Source: JBDHRG01 sp039807445 (lineage in GTDB: Bacteria > Pseudomonadota > Gammaproteobacteria > Competibacterales > Competibacteraceae). Taken from it: a stretch of DNA of 18,653 bases. Shown in pieces: positions 8,978 to 18,653 of the stretch. The stretch covers positions 1 through 18,653 of the forward strand of contig JBDHRG010000061.1 of NCBI GenBank assembly GCA_039807445.1, given 5' to 3'. Within the stretch, counting starts at the first letter, position 1, and every line of letters starts with the position of its first letter. The position numbers and the translations under genes are program-made. The notes beneath the pieces were generated by a model. That model saw only the letters and a program-made list of their open reading frames with translations, had not been told where the DNA came from and made no database searches.

Positions 8978-10109
8978 GTTCCGGATGCCTTCGCTCGGCT
9001 CGGACATGGAGGCCGGCACGCTGGTGCAGTGGCTGGTCGCTCCCGGCGATGCGGTCAGGCGCGGCGACGTGGTCGCCGTCGTCGACACCTTCAAGGGAGC
9101 GATCGACGTCGAGATCTTCGAGACCGGCGTGGTCGAGGCGATCCTCGTCCCGGTCGGCGAGAAGGTGCCGGTGGGCACGCCGCTGGCGCGTCTGCGCGTC
9201 GAGGGCGAGGCCGGCGCCGCGCCCCCCCCGGCTGCGGAAACCATCTTCGTGCCGCCGATGCTCGCCCCGATGGCGGGCGGACGGCAGCGCGCGTCGCCGG
9301 CGGCGCGCCGGCGTGCCGCCGAGGTCGGCATCGACCTCGCCGCGCTGACCGGCAGCGGTCCGGACGGTGCCGTGACGCTGGCCGACGTCGAGCGTGCCGC
9401 CGCCGCCGTGCGCGCGGCCGCGCAGCCGATGGGAGCGACCGAGCGCCTGGCGGGCATGCGCCAAGCCATCGCCGCGGCGATGACGCGCGCGAAGCGCGAG
9501 ATCCCGCACTACTACCTCGGCACCACCATCGACATGGGGCGCGCGCTCGAATGGCTGCGCGACGAGAACGCGCGGCGCGCGGTCCCCGAGCGCCTGCTCG
9601 CCGGCGTGCTGCCGCTGAAGGCCGTGGCGCTGGCGCTGCGCCAGGCGCCCGAGCTGAACGGCCACTGGCTCGACGGCGGCTTCCGCCCGGGCAGCGGCAT
9701 CCACGTCGGCACCGCCATCGCGCTGCGCGGCGGCGGCCTGGTCGCCCCGGCGCTGCACGAGGCCGACGCCGCGACGCTCGATCGCCTGATGGCCGAGCTG
9801 CGTGCGCTGGTGCAGCGCGCCCGCGCGGGGTCGCTGCGCAGCTCGGAGCTCGCCGATGCGACGATCACCGTCACCAGCCTCGGCGAGCAGGGGGTCGACA
9901 CGGTGTTCGGCGTCATCCATCCGCCGCAGGTGGCGCTGGTCGGCTTCGGCCGCATCGCCGAGCGGCCGTGGGCGGCCGCCGGGCGCATCGTCGCCCGGCC
10001 GCTGCTGCACGCGACGCTGTCGGCCGACCACCGCGCCAGCGACGGCCACCGCGGTGCCCGCTTCCTGGCGCTCGTCGAGAGCCTGCTGCAGGAGCCCGAA
10101 AGGCTATGA
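8970..10109 (+). CDS. pdhC: Dihydrolipoamide acyltransferase (E2) with one lipoyl domain
   Basis: A 379-residue E2 that moves the acyl group from lipoamide to CoA. Domains are a lipoyl domain (1-78) with the modifiable lysine K42 in VDTFKGAID; a flexible Ala/Pro linker; a peripheral-subunit-binding domain (about 107-145, ASPAARRRAAEVGIDL...GSGPDG); and a CoA acyltransferase core (about 155-379) with SADHRASDG (351-359), giving the catalytic H354 and D358. The residue before the lipoyl lysine is Phe instead of the usual Asp (DKA). The protein is short for an E2, with a single lipoyl domain. ATG 8970 overlaps E1 beta by eight bases, and the stop overlaps the acyl carrier protein start (ATGA 10106-10109). 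No E3 gene is in the operon, so a shared dihydrolipoamide dehydrogenase elsewhere must be used. Confidence 0.93.
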   Translation: MAEFRMPSLGSDMEAGTLVQWLVAPGDAVRRGDVVAVVDTFKGAIDVEIFETGVVEAILVPVGEKVPVGTPLARLRVEGEAGAAPPPAAETIFVPPMLAPMAGGRQRASPAARRRAAEVGIDLAALTGSGPDGAVTLADVERAAAAVRAAAQPMGATERLAGMRQAIAAAMTRAKREIPHYYLGTTIDMGRALEWLRDENARRAVPERLLAGVLPLKAVALALRQAPELNGHWLDGGFRPGSGIHVGTAIALRGGGLVAPALHEADAATLDRLMAELRALVQRARAGSLRSSELADATITVTSLGEQGVDTVFGVIHPPQVALVGFGRIAERPWAAAGRIVARPLLHATLSADHRASDGHRGARFLALVESLLQEPERL

Positions 10110-10360
10110 ACGACATGCAGATCCACGCCACGGTGCTGCAGGTGCTGCGGGAGGTGGCGCCCGATGCCGATGTCGAGCGCCTCGATCCCGGCAGGCGCCT
10201 GCGCGACCAGCTCGACTATTTCGACTCGATGGACTGCCTCGACTTCGTCGAGGGGCTGCACGAGGCCTTCGCCATCGACATCTCCGAGCTCGACTACCCG
10301 CGCCTCGCGACCCTGGCGGGCTGTATCGACTACCTGAAGGCCAGGCTCGACCGACGCTGA
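10106..10360 (+). CDS. Acyl carrier protein
   Basis: An 84-residue acidic four-helix-type carrier. The phosphopantetheine attachment site is S41 in YFDSMDCLDF (D40-S41-M42, matching the canonical D-S-L/M), followed by the acidic recognition helix and the segment FAIDISELDYPRLATL typical of ACP helix III. The start is ATG 10106, overlapping the E2 stop by four bases, so it is translated as part of the 2-oxoacid dehydrogenase operon. It is not beside fatty-acid synthesis genes (no fabD, fabG or fabF here), so it is probably a specialised carrier. A role such as receiving an acyl group from E2 or the ligase, or stabilising a complex, is inference only. It is too short and too isolated to be a PKS/NRPS module. 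Confidence 0.88.
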   Translation: MNDMQIHATVLQVLREVAPDADVERLDPGRRLRDQLDYFDSMDCLDFVEGLHEAFAIDISELDYPRLATLAGCIDYLKARLDRR

Positions 10361-10411
10361 GGTCCGGCGGGAGCGGGCGCTTGCGCGGGCCACGCGGAGG
10401 AGGTGCGACGC

Positions 10412-11233
10412 ATGGCAGAAATCTTCGGCTTCGACGCCTTTTCACCGAAGGAGATCGCCGACCGGGTCGACGGCATCGGCGTCGCCAAGGCGCGGCTGCC
10501 GCTGCTGCCGATGGCGATGCTCGGCGTGCTGGCGGGAGCGTTCATCGGGCTGGGCGCGATGTGCTACGTGCTGGTGCTCAGCGACGCGAGCCTCGGCTTC
10601 GCCGCCGCCCGGCTGCTCGGCGGGCTGAGCTTTTCGCTGGGGCTGCTGCTGGTGGTGGTCGCCGGCGCCGAACTGTTCACCGGCAACAACCTGCTGGCGA
10701 TGGCCTGGGCCGACGGCAGGATCGGCACGCGCGAGCTGCTGCGCAACTGGGGCGTGGTCTGCGCCGCGAACTTCGTCGGCGCGGTGGGGCTGGCGCTGCT
10801 GGTCTACCTGTCGCAGCACCCGCGGATGAACGGCGGGGCGGTCGCGCTCGAGTACGTCAGGATCGCGGCGGCCAAGGGCGCGCTGCCGTTCGGCGAAGCC
10901 TTCTTCAAGGGCGTGCTGTGCAACGTGCTGGTGTGCATGGCGGTGTGGATGGCGCTGGCCGGGCGCAGCGTGGTCGACAAGGCGGTGGCGATCGTGTTCC
11001 CGATCACGGCCTTCGTCGCCGCCGGTTTCGAGCACAGCATCGCCAACATGTACCTGATCCCGCTCGGCCTGCTGCTGCGCGAGGGCAGCGGCGCCGTGGG
11101 CGCGAGCCTGGGCTGGGCGGCGCTGTTCACCAACCTGGTGCCGGTGATCCTCGGCAACCTGGTCGGCGGCAGCGTGCTGGTGGCGCTGGTCTACCACCTG
11201 ATCTACCGGCGCGGCATGCGCGCCACCCAATGA
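10412..11233 (+). CDS. Formate/nitrite transporter (FNT) family channel
   Basis: A 273-residue inner-membrane protein with about six hydrophobic segments (roughly 30-56, 70-98, 110-134, 163-184, 191-222, 234-264), the FocA/NirC layout. Family signatures are ELFTGNN (87-93), LCNVLVCMAVWMA (169-181) and GFEHSIANMYLIPLGL (205-220), with the central pore histidine H208. It would form a pentameric channel passing formate, nitrite, acetate, lactate or hydrosulfide; the cargo cannot be assigned from sequence, but the acetate/pyruvate neighbours favour a small carboxylate. I chose ATG 10412 because GGAGGAGG (10397-10404) sits seven bases upstream; a GTG at 10403 overlaps that site. It is 51 bp after the acyl carrier protein gene, without an obvious terminator between, so probably in the same transcript. 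Confidence 0.94.
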   Translation: MAEIFGFDAFSPKEIADRVDGIGVAKARLPLLPMAMLGVLAGAFIGLGAMCYVLVLSDASLGFAAARLLGGLSFSLGLLLVVVAGAELFTGNNLLAMAWADGRIGTRELLRNWGVVCAANFVGAVGLALLVYLSQHPRMNGGAVALEYVRIAAAKGALPFGEAFFKGVLCNVLVCMAVWMALAGRSVVDKAVAIVFPITAFVAAGFEHSIANMYLIPLGLLLREGSGAVGASLGWAALFTNLVPVILGNLVGGSVLVALVYHLIYRRGMRATQ

Positions 11234-11248
11234 GCCGCGCGGAGGCGC

Positions 11249-11644
11249 TCAGCCGTCGAGCAATCGAAGTCCCACAGCACGATAAAGCGGAAACTTGCCG
11301 TCCAGGCTTGCCAGCTCGATGTCTTCGATCAGCGCGGTGGCGATCAGCATCCGGTCGATCGGATCGCGGTGGTGCTGCGGCAGCTCCGCCGCCGCGACCG
11401 CGATCTCAGGCGTTACCCCGAGGCAGCGGGTGCCACTCTCACGCAGGGCGAACACCAGCCAGTCGCGGACGGGGCGATCGAGCGCGACACGACCTGCCTT
11501 GACCAGCATCGCCACCTCCCAGCACGACATCACCGACACAGCCAACCCGTCGGTCGCCTCCAGACGCTGGAGCAGGGTGGGCGGTATGCGTTCGCCGGTA
11601 CCCTTGAGCCATCGCAGCCAGATGTGGGTGTCGAGCAGGATCAC
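11249..11644 (-). CDS. VapC-type PIN-domain toxin
   Basis: A 131-residue PIN-domain ribonuclease of the type II toxin-antitoxin kind. The four acidic Mg-binding positions are visible: D5 in ILLDTHIWL, E43 in SCWEVAML, D97 in RDPIDRMLIATA and D115 in LASLDGKF. The length fits VapC proteins. Translation begins at GTG 11644, whose GTGA overlaps the antitoxin stop (11641-11644), the usual arrangement that ties toxin synthesis to antitoxin synthesis. It converges with the FNT channel gene, 15 bp apart. VapC relatives cleave tRNA or rRNA; the target here is unknown. All four acidic residues are intact, so it is probably functional. Confidence 0.93.
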   Translation of the reverse strand: MILLDTHIWLRWLKGTGERIPPTLLQRLEATDGLAVSVMSCWEVAMLVKAGRVALDRPVRDWLVFALRESGTRCLGVTPEIAVAAAELPQHHRDPIDRMLIATALIEDIELASLDGKFPLYRAVGLRLLDG

Positions 11645-11865
11645 CGCAGCGCGTCCCAGTCCTCTTCCGGCACGGCCGGTTCGATCAAGTCATCGTGGAT
11701 CTCGATCGAACCGGCCAGGCTGGGCGGCGGCATCCGCTGCCGCACCGATGGGGCCTCGTCGAGCACCAGGAAGATCGCCTCGATGCGCGCGTTCGGCGGC
11801 AGCTTGGGCAGGATCTTCAGATTTCCGTCGGCATCCGTTTCCACGATGCAGCGCTCCGCGAGCAT
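11641..11865 (-). CDS. Antitoxin partner of the PIN toxin (VapB-like)
   Basis: A 74-residue protein directly upstream of and overlapping the PIN toxin gene. The N-terminal half (CIVETDADGNLKILPKLPPN, residues 6-25) looks like a short beta-rich DNA-binding region of small antitoxins (DUF2281-like). The acidic C-terminus (GSIEIHDDLIEPAVPEEDW, 52-70) is the sort of extended tail that wraps around a PIN toxin. I chose ATG 11865 because GAGG lies about eight bases upstream (11877-11874 on the minus strand); an in-frame start at 11907 would add 14 residues unlike the family. It probably represses its own promoter through the repeats just upstream. The exact antitoxin family is not certain. Confidence 0.82.
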   Translation of the reverse strand: MLAERCIVETDADGNLKILPKLPPNARIEAIFLVLDEAPSVRQRMPPPSLAGSIEIHDDLIEPAVPEEDWDALR

Positions 11866-11889
11866 GGCCGGCACCTCAAACCATAGCTT

Positions 11890-11903
11890 ATTACAAGTAA
11901 GAG
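11890..11903 (+). repeat. Direct repeat copy 1, ATTACAAGTAAGAG
   Basis: This 14-mer recurs with one mismatch as ATTACAAGCAAGAG at 11956-11969, 66 bp away, about six helical turns, so both would face roughly the same side of the DNA. It lies 25-38 bases upstream of the antitoxin start, where autoregulatory antitoxin operators are usually found. It also overlaps the imperfect inverted repeat CTTATTACAAGTAAG (11887-11901). Confidence 0.55.
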
Positions 11904-11919
11904 ACAATTTTGTGCTCTT
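11899..11919. promoter_or_regulatory. Near-palindrome, candidate antitoxin operator
   Basis: Symmetric arms AAGAG (11899-11903) and CTCTT (11915-11919) enclose ACAA (11904-11907) and TTGT (11910-11913), around a TT centre with one unpaired base on the right. The whole element is AT-rich in otherwise GC-rich DNA and sits 34-54 bases upstream of the antitoxin ATG. Binding by the VapB/VapC complex is the natural inference; a divergent cas promoter could also be affected. Confidence 0.4.
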
Positions 11920-11955
11920 GAACTAGGCTTCTCGAAGCGATCGGCCTTATTGAAG

Positions 11956-11969
11956 ATTACAAGCAAGAG
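11956..11969 (+). repeat. Direct repeat copy 2, ATTACAAGCAAGAG
   Basis: The second copy of the 14-bp repeat, matching copy 1 (11890-11903) at 13 of 14 positions. It lies farther from the antitoxin gene and nearer the cas operon. A pair of spaced half-operators or a chance duplication are both possible. Confidence 0.5.
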
Positions 11970-11996
11970 CTTGCGAGTGATCACATCCGGTCGCTT

Positions 11997-12012
11997 CCGG
12001 GGGGAACCCCGG
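11997..12012. other. Small hairpin with a GNRA-type loop
   Basis: CCGGGG (11997-12002) and CCCCGG (12007-12012) pair perfectly around GGAA, a GNRA-type tetraloop if transcribed rightward. It has no T-run after it, so it is not a classical terminator. It lies upstream of the cas operon, in a stretch with no gene. Confidence 0.3.
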
Positions 12013-12338
12013 CCTCATTCACCATCCTCGGACGCTCCGATGCGTTTTCCTCGGGGCATCGCAACAAAGCCTCAGGTTTTGATCCGATCGTCTGGAAGCA
12101 TGGAAGCTGATCGAAAAACGGAAGACCCCGAATGGATCACCCACCGTCTCCAGCCTCTACCTCCGTCCCTACCGCCGAAGCGGACTTGCCACGACAAGCT
12201 TGCCATTCCGCCACGCGCGACGGTGTGCCCATACCGTGTCTCTGCAGAACGATCCGCATCCCGGAGGGGGAGATCGTCGATCTGTACGTCTGACCCGCTG
12301 CCGCCTACCACAGCGCTCCACAACCAGAGGTGACAACC

Positions 12339-13547
12339 ATGACCGAGCATCACCAACTCCTGAGCTTCGAAACCCTGCGTGCCGCCGTGACCGGTCACGC
12401 GGCCGCCTTCCGCCTGCGGCTGCGTCTGGAGCCGGCCGGCGGTCCAGGCACCAAGGTGTTCCCGCCGACGCACGAGGGCGGGCAGTACGCCTGGGAGACG
12501 CGGCGCATCGATGGCCGGGAAGTCTCGACGGTGCTGCTGAACTCGGTGCAGAGCGAAGCCAACCACATGGAGCTCGCCCTGCTCGAAGCCTGCCGTGCGG
12601 GGCGCCTGGCGCTGCCGATGCTCGAGACGGATTTCTCGATGTTCCCGGACATAGGCTCGGTGACCACGTTCGAGGCGCCGCACCGCATCGCCGACGCCAT
12701 CTTCCGCGACAGCACGCTCGACGGGGTCGAGTTCCGGAAGACGCCGCTCGGTCAAGCCTTCGCCGAAGCAACCATCCGCAACGCCAATGCACTACTGCGT
12801 GCTTGCCCGAACGCGCTGGTGTTCGGCGTCTGGGACTCCACCGGCAGCGCCGGCGGGCTCGGCAACAAGTTCCAGCGCGCCGTGGTGGCCGAGATCGCCG
12901 GTATCGACGCGGTGCCGGGCGTGCTGGCGGCATCGCGCATCGACCCGTTGGGCATCAAGCGCGTCGACATCTACCGCACGGCCGACGGTGACTGGACCAC
13001 CGAGAAGCCAAGCGATCCCAAGGCTGCAGCAGTCAAGCCTTCGGAAATCAACCACTCCAACATCCCGCCGAGCTTCGCAGTTGCCGAGAAGGATGGCCTC
13101 AGCGCCAAGCGCGGCGATGCGATACGCGGCGGTGTCACCCTCGATCACGCCGAGCTGACCGTAGTGGTGTCGCTGCCGGCGCTGCGCAAGCTCTGCTTCC
13201 CGAAAAACGGTAAGCGGGGACCGGAGCGCGATGCGGCAGCGCGCACGCTGCTCGCCGCGCTGGCCTTGACCGGTGTGGCGTTGCGCGTCGCGCAGGGCTT
13301 CGCGCTGCGCTCGCGCTGCGACCTCGTGCCGACGGCGCGGCCGGTGTACGAGTGCATCGGCGCCTATGGTGACGCGACACCGTTCGCGCTCGATGCCGAG
13401 CAGGCGCTCGCGATCCTCGAGCAGGCGGTGCAGGCGGCGCGTGCGGCCGGGCTGGAGTGGCCGACCGAGCCGGTGCGCTTGCAGCCGCTGCCCAAGCTCG
13501 TCGAACTGGTCCGCAAGAGCCGCGCGGCCGCCCACGTCGAGGAGTGA
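12339..13547 (+). CDS. csb1: Type I-G CRISPR Cas7 backbone subunit Csb1 (GSU0053 family)
   Basis: A 402-residue RAMP protein that forms the crRNA-binding backbone of the type I-G (formerly I-U) Cascade. Family hallmarks are KVFPPTHEGGQYAWE (39-53), VLLNSVQSEANHME (65-78), PHRIADAIFRDSTLDGVEF (114-132) and LVFGVWDSTGSAGGLGNKFQ (160-179). The length is normal. ATG 12339 follows AGAGGTG (12326-12332) at good spacing; a GTG at 12330 overlaps that site. It is the first gene of the cas operon, ending five bases before csb2 begins. Confidence 0.94.
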   Translation: MTEHHQLLSFETLRAAVTGHAAAFRLRLRLEPAGGPGTKVFPPTHEGGQYAWETRRIDGREVSTVLLNSVQSEANHMELALLEACRAGRLALPMLETDFSMFPDIGSVTTFEAPHRIADAIFRDSTLDGVEFRKTPLGQAFAEATIRNANALLRACPNALVFGVWDSTGSAGGLGNKFQRAVVAEIAGIDAVPGVLAASRIDPLGIKRVDIYRTADGDWTTEKPSDPKAAAVKPSEINHSNIPPSFAVAEKDGLSAKRGDAIRGGVTLDHAELTVVVSLPALRKLCFPKNGKRGPERDAAARTLLAALALTGVALRVAQGFALRSRCDLVPTARPVYECIGAYGDATPFALDAEQALAILEQAVQAARAAGLEWPTEPVRLQPLPKLVELVRKSRAAAHVEE

Positions 13548-13552
13548 GCGTC

Positions 13553-15033
13553 ATGCTCGCGCTCGAAGTGGAATACCTGATGGGGCGGGTGCTCGCGACC
13601 GACCGCGGCGACCGTGCGCGCGTCGAATGGCCGCCGCACCCGGGGCGGCTGTTCTCGGCGCTGGTCGCGGCGCTGCACGAGGGCGACCTCGATGAAGCCG
13701 GGCGTGCCGAGGGACGCGCGGCGCTCGAATGGCTCGAGACGCTGGCCCCGCCCAGCCTGCATGTCGATCCGCCGGGCGCTGACGGTGTCGGGCGCGCGGC
13801 GCTGCCGTGCTGGGTGCCGATCAACGATCCCGACCACCGCAAGCCGGAGGGCGGCTTCATCGCCGAGGGGCTGCGAGTCCCGCGCAAGCGGGCCGAACGC
13901 TACTTCCCGGCGCTGACGCCGAACGATGCACGCGTCTGGTTCATCTGGCCCACAGCCGAAGCCGATGATGCTCGCCGTGCGGCGCTGGCGGGGTTGGCCG
14001 AGCGGGTGGGTTATCTGGGTCACTCGGCGTCGCCGGTGCGGGTCTGTGTGCGTGACGCAGACATTCCCGAACCCAACCTGGTGCCGGACGAAGCCGGCGC
14101 GCAGGGCCTGCGCGTACCGGGTCCCGGACGATTGGCGCGGCTCGAGGAAACGCACGCCGCGAGTGTGCGTCTCGGTCGCCGCCTCGAGCCGCCGACCGGC
14201 CGGGTCGCACGCTACGGCCTTGCCTCCGAAGTGCCGGCCGAGGCGCCGGCAGAGGGCCTGTATCGCATCGTCACGATCCTGCGTCCGGTGAGCGGTCCCG
14301 GGTTGCCGACCGAGGCGGCGCTGAAGCTGGTGCTCGCGGTGCGTGGCACGGTACTCGCCACGGCGGCCGACCCACGCCGCCCGTTCATCAGCGGTCATGA
14401 GGCCGACGGCACGCCGACGCACGCGCCGCACCTGGCCTTGGCCGCTTTGCCCGACTGCGACCACAGGCATGCCGACGGCCACCTGATGGGGCTGGCCGTG
14501 CTGACGCCACGCACGGCCAGTGCCGATGACATCGACGCGCTCGAGGAGGCGCTCGCAGCGCTGCCGGAGCGGGTGATCCGTCTCGGCGCGCTGGGCGAGT
14601 GGCGGCTCGACTTCGCCGATGCTGCGCAGCAGACGCGGCTGCCTGCCGCCTTGCGCGCCGGGACGTGGACGCGCCCGGCATGCGAGTGGGTATCGGCCAC
14701 ACCCGTGGTGTTCGGACATCGGCCCAGGCCCGGCAACCCGGCCAAGGACGCCACTGCGGTGCTGGCGCGGACGTGCGCCGACGTCGGCCTGCCGGCGCCC
14801 GAAGTGGTCGCGGTCGGCCCGTTTGCGCAGTGTCGCGGCATACCGCCCGCCAGCGCCTTCCGCGGCGAGCACAAGCTGTTCCGCGATGCCAGCGGGCCGC
14901 GCTTCGTCGCCCACGTGGGCCTGCGCTTCGCAGTGCCGGTGCGCGGCCCGGTCGTGCTCGGTGCGGGGCGCTTCTTCGGCATGGGACTGTTCCGGCCGCT
15001 GAACTCGCGGCGAGGCGCGACGGGGGGCGAGCC

Positions 15034-15037
<4 letters not shown>
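13553..15037 (+). CDS. csb2: Type I-G CRISPR Csb2, Cas5-Cas6 fusion (GSU0054 family)
   Basis: A 494-residue protein in which a Cas5-like 5'-handle-binding domain is joined to a Cas6-like pre-crRNA endonuclease. The N-terminus carries the family signature EWPPHPGRLFSALVAA (25-40). The C-terminus ends with the RAMP glycine-rich loop GAGRFFGMG (470-478), which binds RNA. A histidine at H389 in VVFGHRPRPG is a candidate catalytic residue, by analogy only. Because csb2 supplies Cas6 activity, no separate cas6 is expected. It starts at ATG 13553, five bases after csb1, and its stop overlaps the cas3 GTG start in GTGA (15034-15037). Confidence 0.93.
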
Positions 15038-17921
<2,884 letters not shown>

Positions 17922-17925
<4 letters not shown>

Positions 17926-18653
17926 GCGGATATCACGACCTCGTGCTCACCGGCTTGCTCGGCAGCCGGCCGATCGGCGCGCTCGCCGCCTTCGGCCTCT
18001 TGCGTCTGTGCGGGCGCATTCCGGAGCTACGCGACGCCACGCTGCGCTGGTCGATGCGCGACGACTGGACAGCCGTGCTCGGCCTGCCGCAGGCGTTAGA
18101 TCCCGAGGCGCTCGTCGTCCGGCTCGTCGAGCACCACGCCGCGACGGCTTGGCCGCACCTGGACTGGTCGCCCGACGGTGGCTTGCGGGTGCCGCGGGAA
18201 GTCTTTGCGCAGCAGCTGGTCGAGGCGCTCGTCTCGGCCGACGTTGCCGAGCGGGAGCGCTGCGACTTCCTGGCCGCGCTCGGTTCGGATGCCATCGCCG
18301 ACGACAAGGGCCGCCTGACGCCGACGCGGATGCACATGACCTCCGGGCAGCAGACGTTTCTCGGCGGGCTGATCGGCGTAGCCGAATCGCTGGTACCGGA
18401 CGGCAAGCCGCGCGGTCGGCGTACGCCGGCCGCGATCCAGGCGGCGTTCCAGGAAGCGCTGTTCGGGCCGTGGACGTATCCGGACCTCGAGCACTCGCTC
18501 GGCTGGGATGCCGACGCCGAGCGTATGCACGCCTTGCGGGCGATCGCGCCAACGTCCGATACCACCAACAAGAGCGTTCGCGCCGCCATCTGGCTCGCTC
18601 ACCACGCGCTGCCGCTCTTGCCCACCGTCCCCGTCGGGCAGCGGCTGAAGACC
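17922..18653 (+). CDS. Probable type I-G Cascade large subunit (Cas8-like), truncated by window end
   Basis: An open frame of 244 codons with no stop before the window ends, so the C-terminus is missing. The start ATG 17922 overlaps the cas3 stop by four bases, placing it firmly in the cas operon. The N-terminus, VLTGLLGSRPIGALAAFGLLRL (8-29, a nonpolar leading segment), with HMTSGQQTFLGGL (138-150) and LGWDADAERMHALRAIAP (193-210), resembles the Cas8g/Csb3 and 'Cas3-extension' proteins of type I-G loci as I remember them. Recognition of the PAM and recruitment of Cas3 would be its job. It is not clearly Csx17, whose start differs. The family assignment is moderate; membership in the system is strong. 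Confidence 0.65.

Larger units (their letters stand above)
11866..12338. promoter_or_regulatory. Gene-free region between the antitoxin and the cas operon
   Basis: A 473-bp stretch between divergent operons, noticeably richer in A/T than its surroundings up to about 12130. The left part (11887-11970) is dense with repeats next to the antitoxin start. A possible minus-strand -10 box TGTAAT (11895-11890) lacks a good -35. The centre has a GNRA-capped hairpin (11997-12012) and a CGATGC/GCATCG inverted repeat (12038-12043, 12056-12061). The right part must contain the cas promoter and ends with AGAGG before ATG 12339, but I see no convincing sigma-70 boxes. An open frame from 11950 to 12333 lacks coding character. 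No CRISPR repeat is present. Confidence 0.5.

Noticed and set aside
7967..9469. A 500-codon minus-strand open frame opposite E1 beta and E2
   Set aside because: It is antisense to two strongly identified genes and has no domain signature.
11880..11907. TTGTCT/TATGGT as a promoter for the antitoxin
   Set aside because: The predicted transcript start would fall inside or after the ribosome binding site at 11877-11874, which conflicts with the chosen start codon.
12176..12215. Repeated CTTGCCA and an AAGCTT palindrome as an operator for cas genes
   Set aside because: The matches are too short and irregular to separate from chance.
11950..12333. A 127-codon plus-strand open frame upstream of csb1
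   Set aside because: It has a non-ATG start without a ribosome binding site, Pro/Ser/Arg-rich composition and no recognisable domain. Regulatory or decayed sequence is more likely.

Overview
The window is very GC-rich, densely packed bacterial chromosome. It holds 16 supported protein genes (the last cut by the window end) and no rRNA or tRNA that I could find. Gene families, operon style and GC bias suggest a proteobacterium, perhaps a gamma- or betaproteobacterium; this is inference, and no lineage marker gene is present.

Region 1 (1-11233) is a carbon and energy metabolism island. It opens with a MaoC-like/phosphotransacetylase fusion (187-1554, +). A convergent minus-strand operon follows, in transcription order: phosphoribosyltransferase (4974-4327), alpha/beta hydrolase (4330-3659), divergent PRPP synthetase (3633-2650) and zinc alcohol dehydrogenase (2598-1564). 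A 282-bp divergent intergenic region (4975-5256) carries a perfect 12-bp palindrome with Crp/Fnr-like half sites. From it also starts a plus-strand operon: AMP-forming acetate-CoA ligase, 2-oxoacid (pyruvate-type) dehydrogenase E1 alpha, E1 beta and E2, an acyl carrier protein, and a formate/nitrite-family transporter. Nearly every junction is a 4-8 bp start/stop overlap. The set looks like a low-oxygen acetyl-CoA/acetate/formate module: acetyl-CoA is made from pyruvate or acetate, interconverted with acetyl phosphate by the PTA, reduced carbon is disposed of by the ADH, and small acids cross the membrane through the FNT channel. No E3 (dihydrolipoamide dehydrogenase) is encoded here.

Region 2 (11249-11865, minus strand) is a VapC-type PIN toxin with a small upstream antitoxin. 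Upstream of the antitoxin lies an AT-richer stretch with a near-palindrome and a 14-bp near-identical direct repeat that look like operators. The rest of the roughly 470-bp gap has no convincing gene.

Region 3 (12339 to the window end, +) is the effector part of a type I-G (formerly I-U) CRISPR-Cas system: csb1 (Cas7), csb2 (Cas5-Cas6 fusion), a Cas3 with helicase first and HD nuclease last, and the first 244 codons of a fourth subunit, probably the Cas8-like large subunit. No cas1, cas2, cas4 or CRISPR array is seen; if present they lie beyond position 18653.

The least ordinary parts are the acyl carrier protein inside the 2-oxoacid dehydrogenase operon, the PRPP synthetase/phosphoribosyltransferase/hydrolase group divergent from it, and the toxin-antitoxin pair placed against the CRISPR operon.
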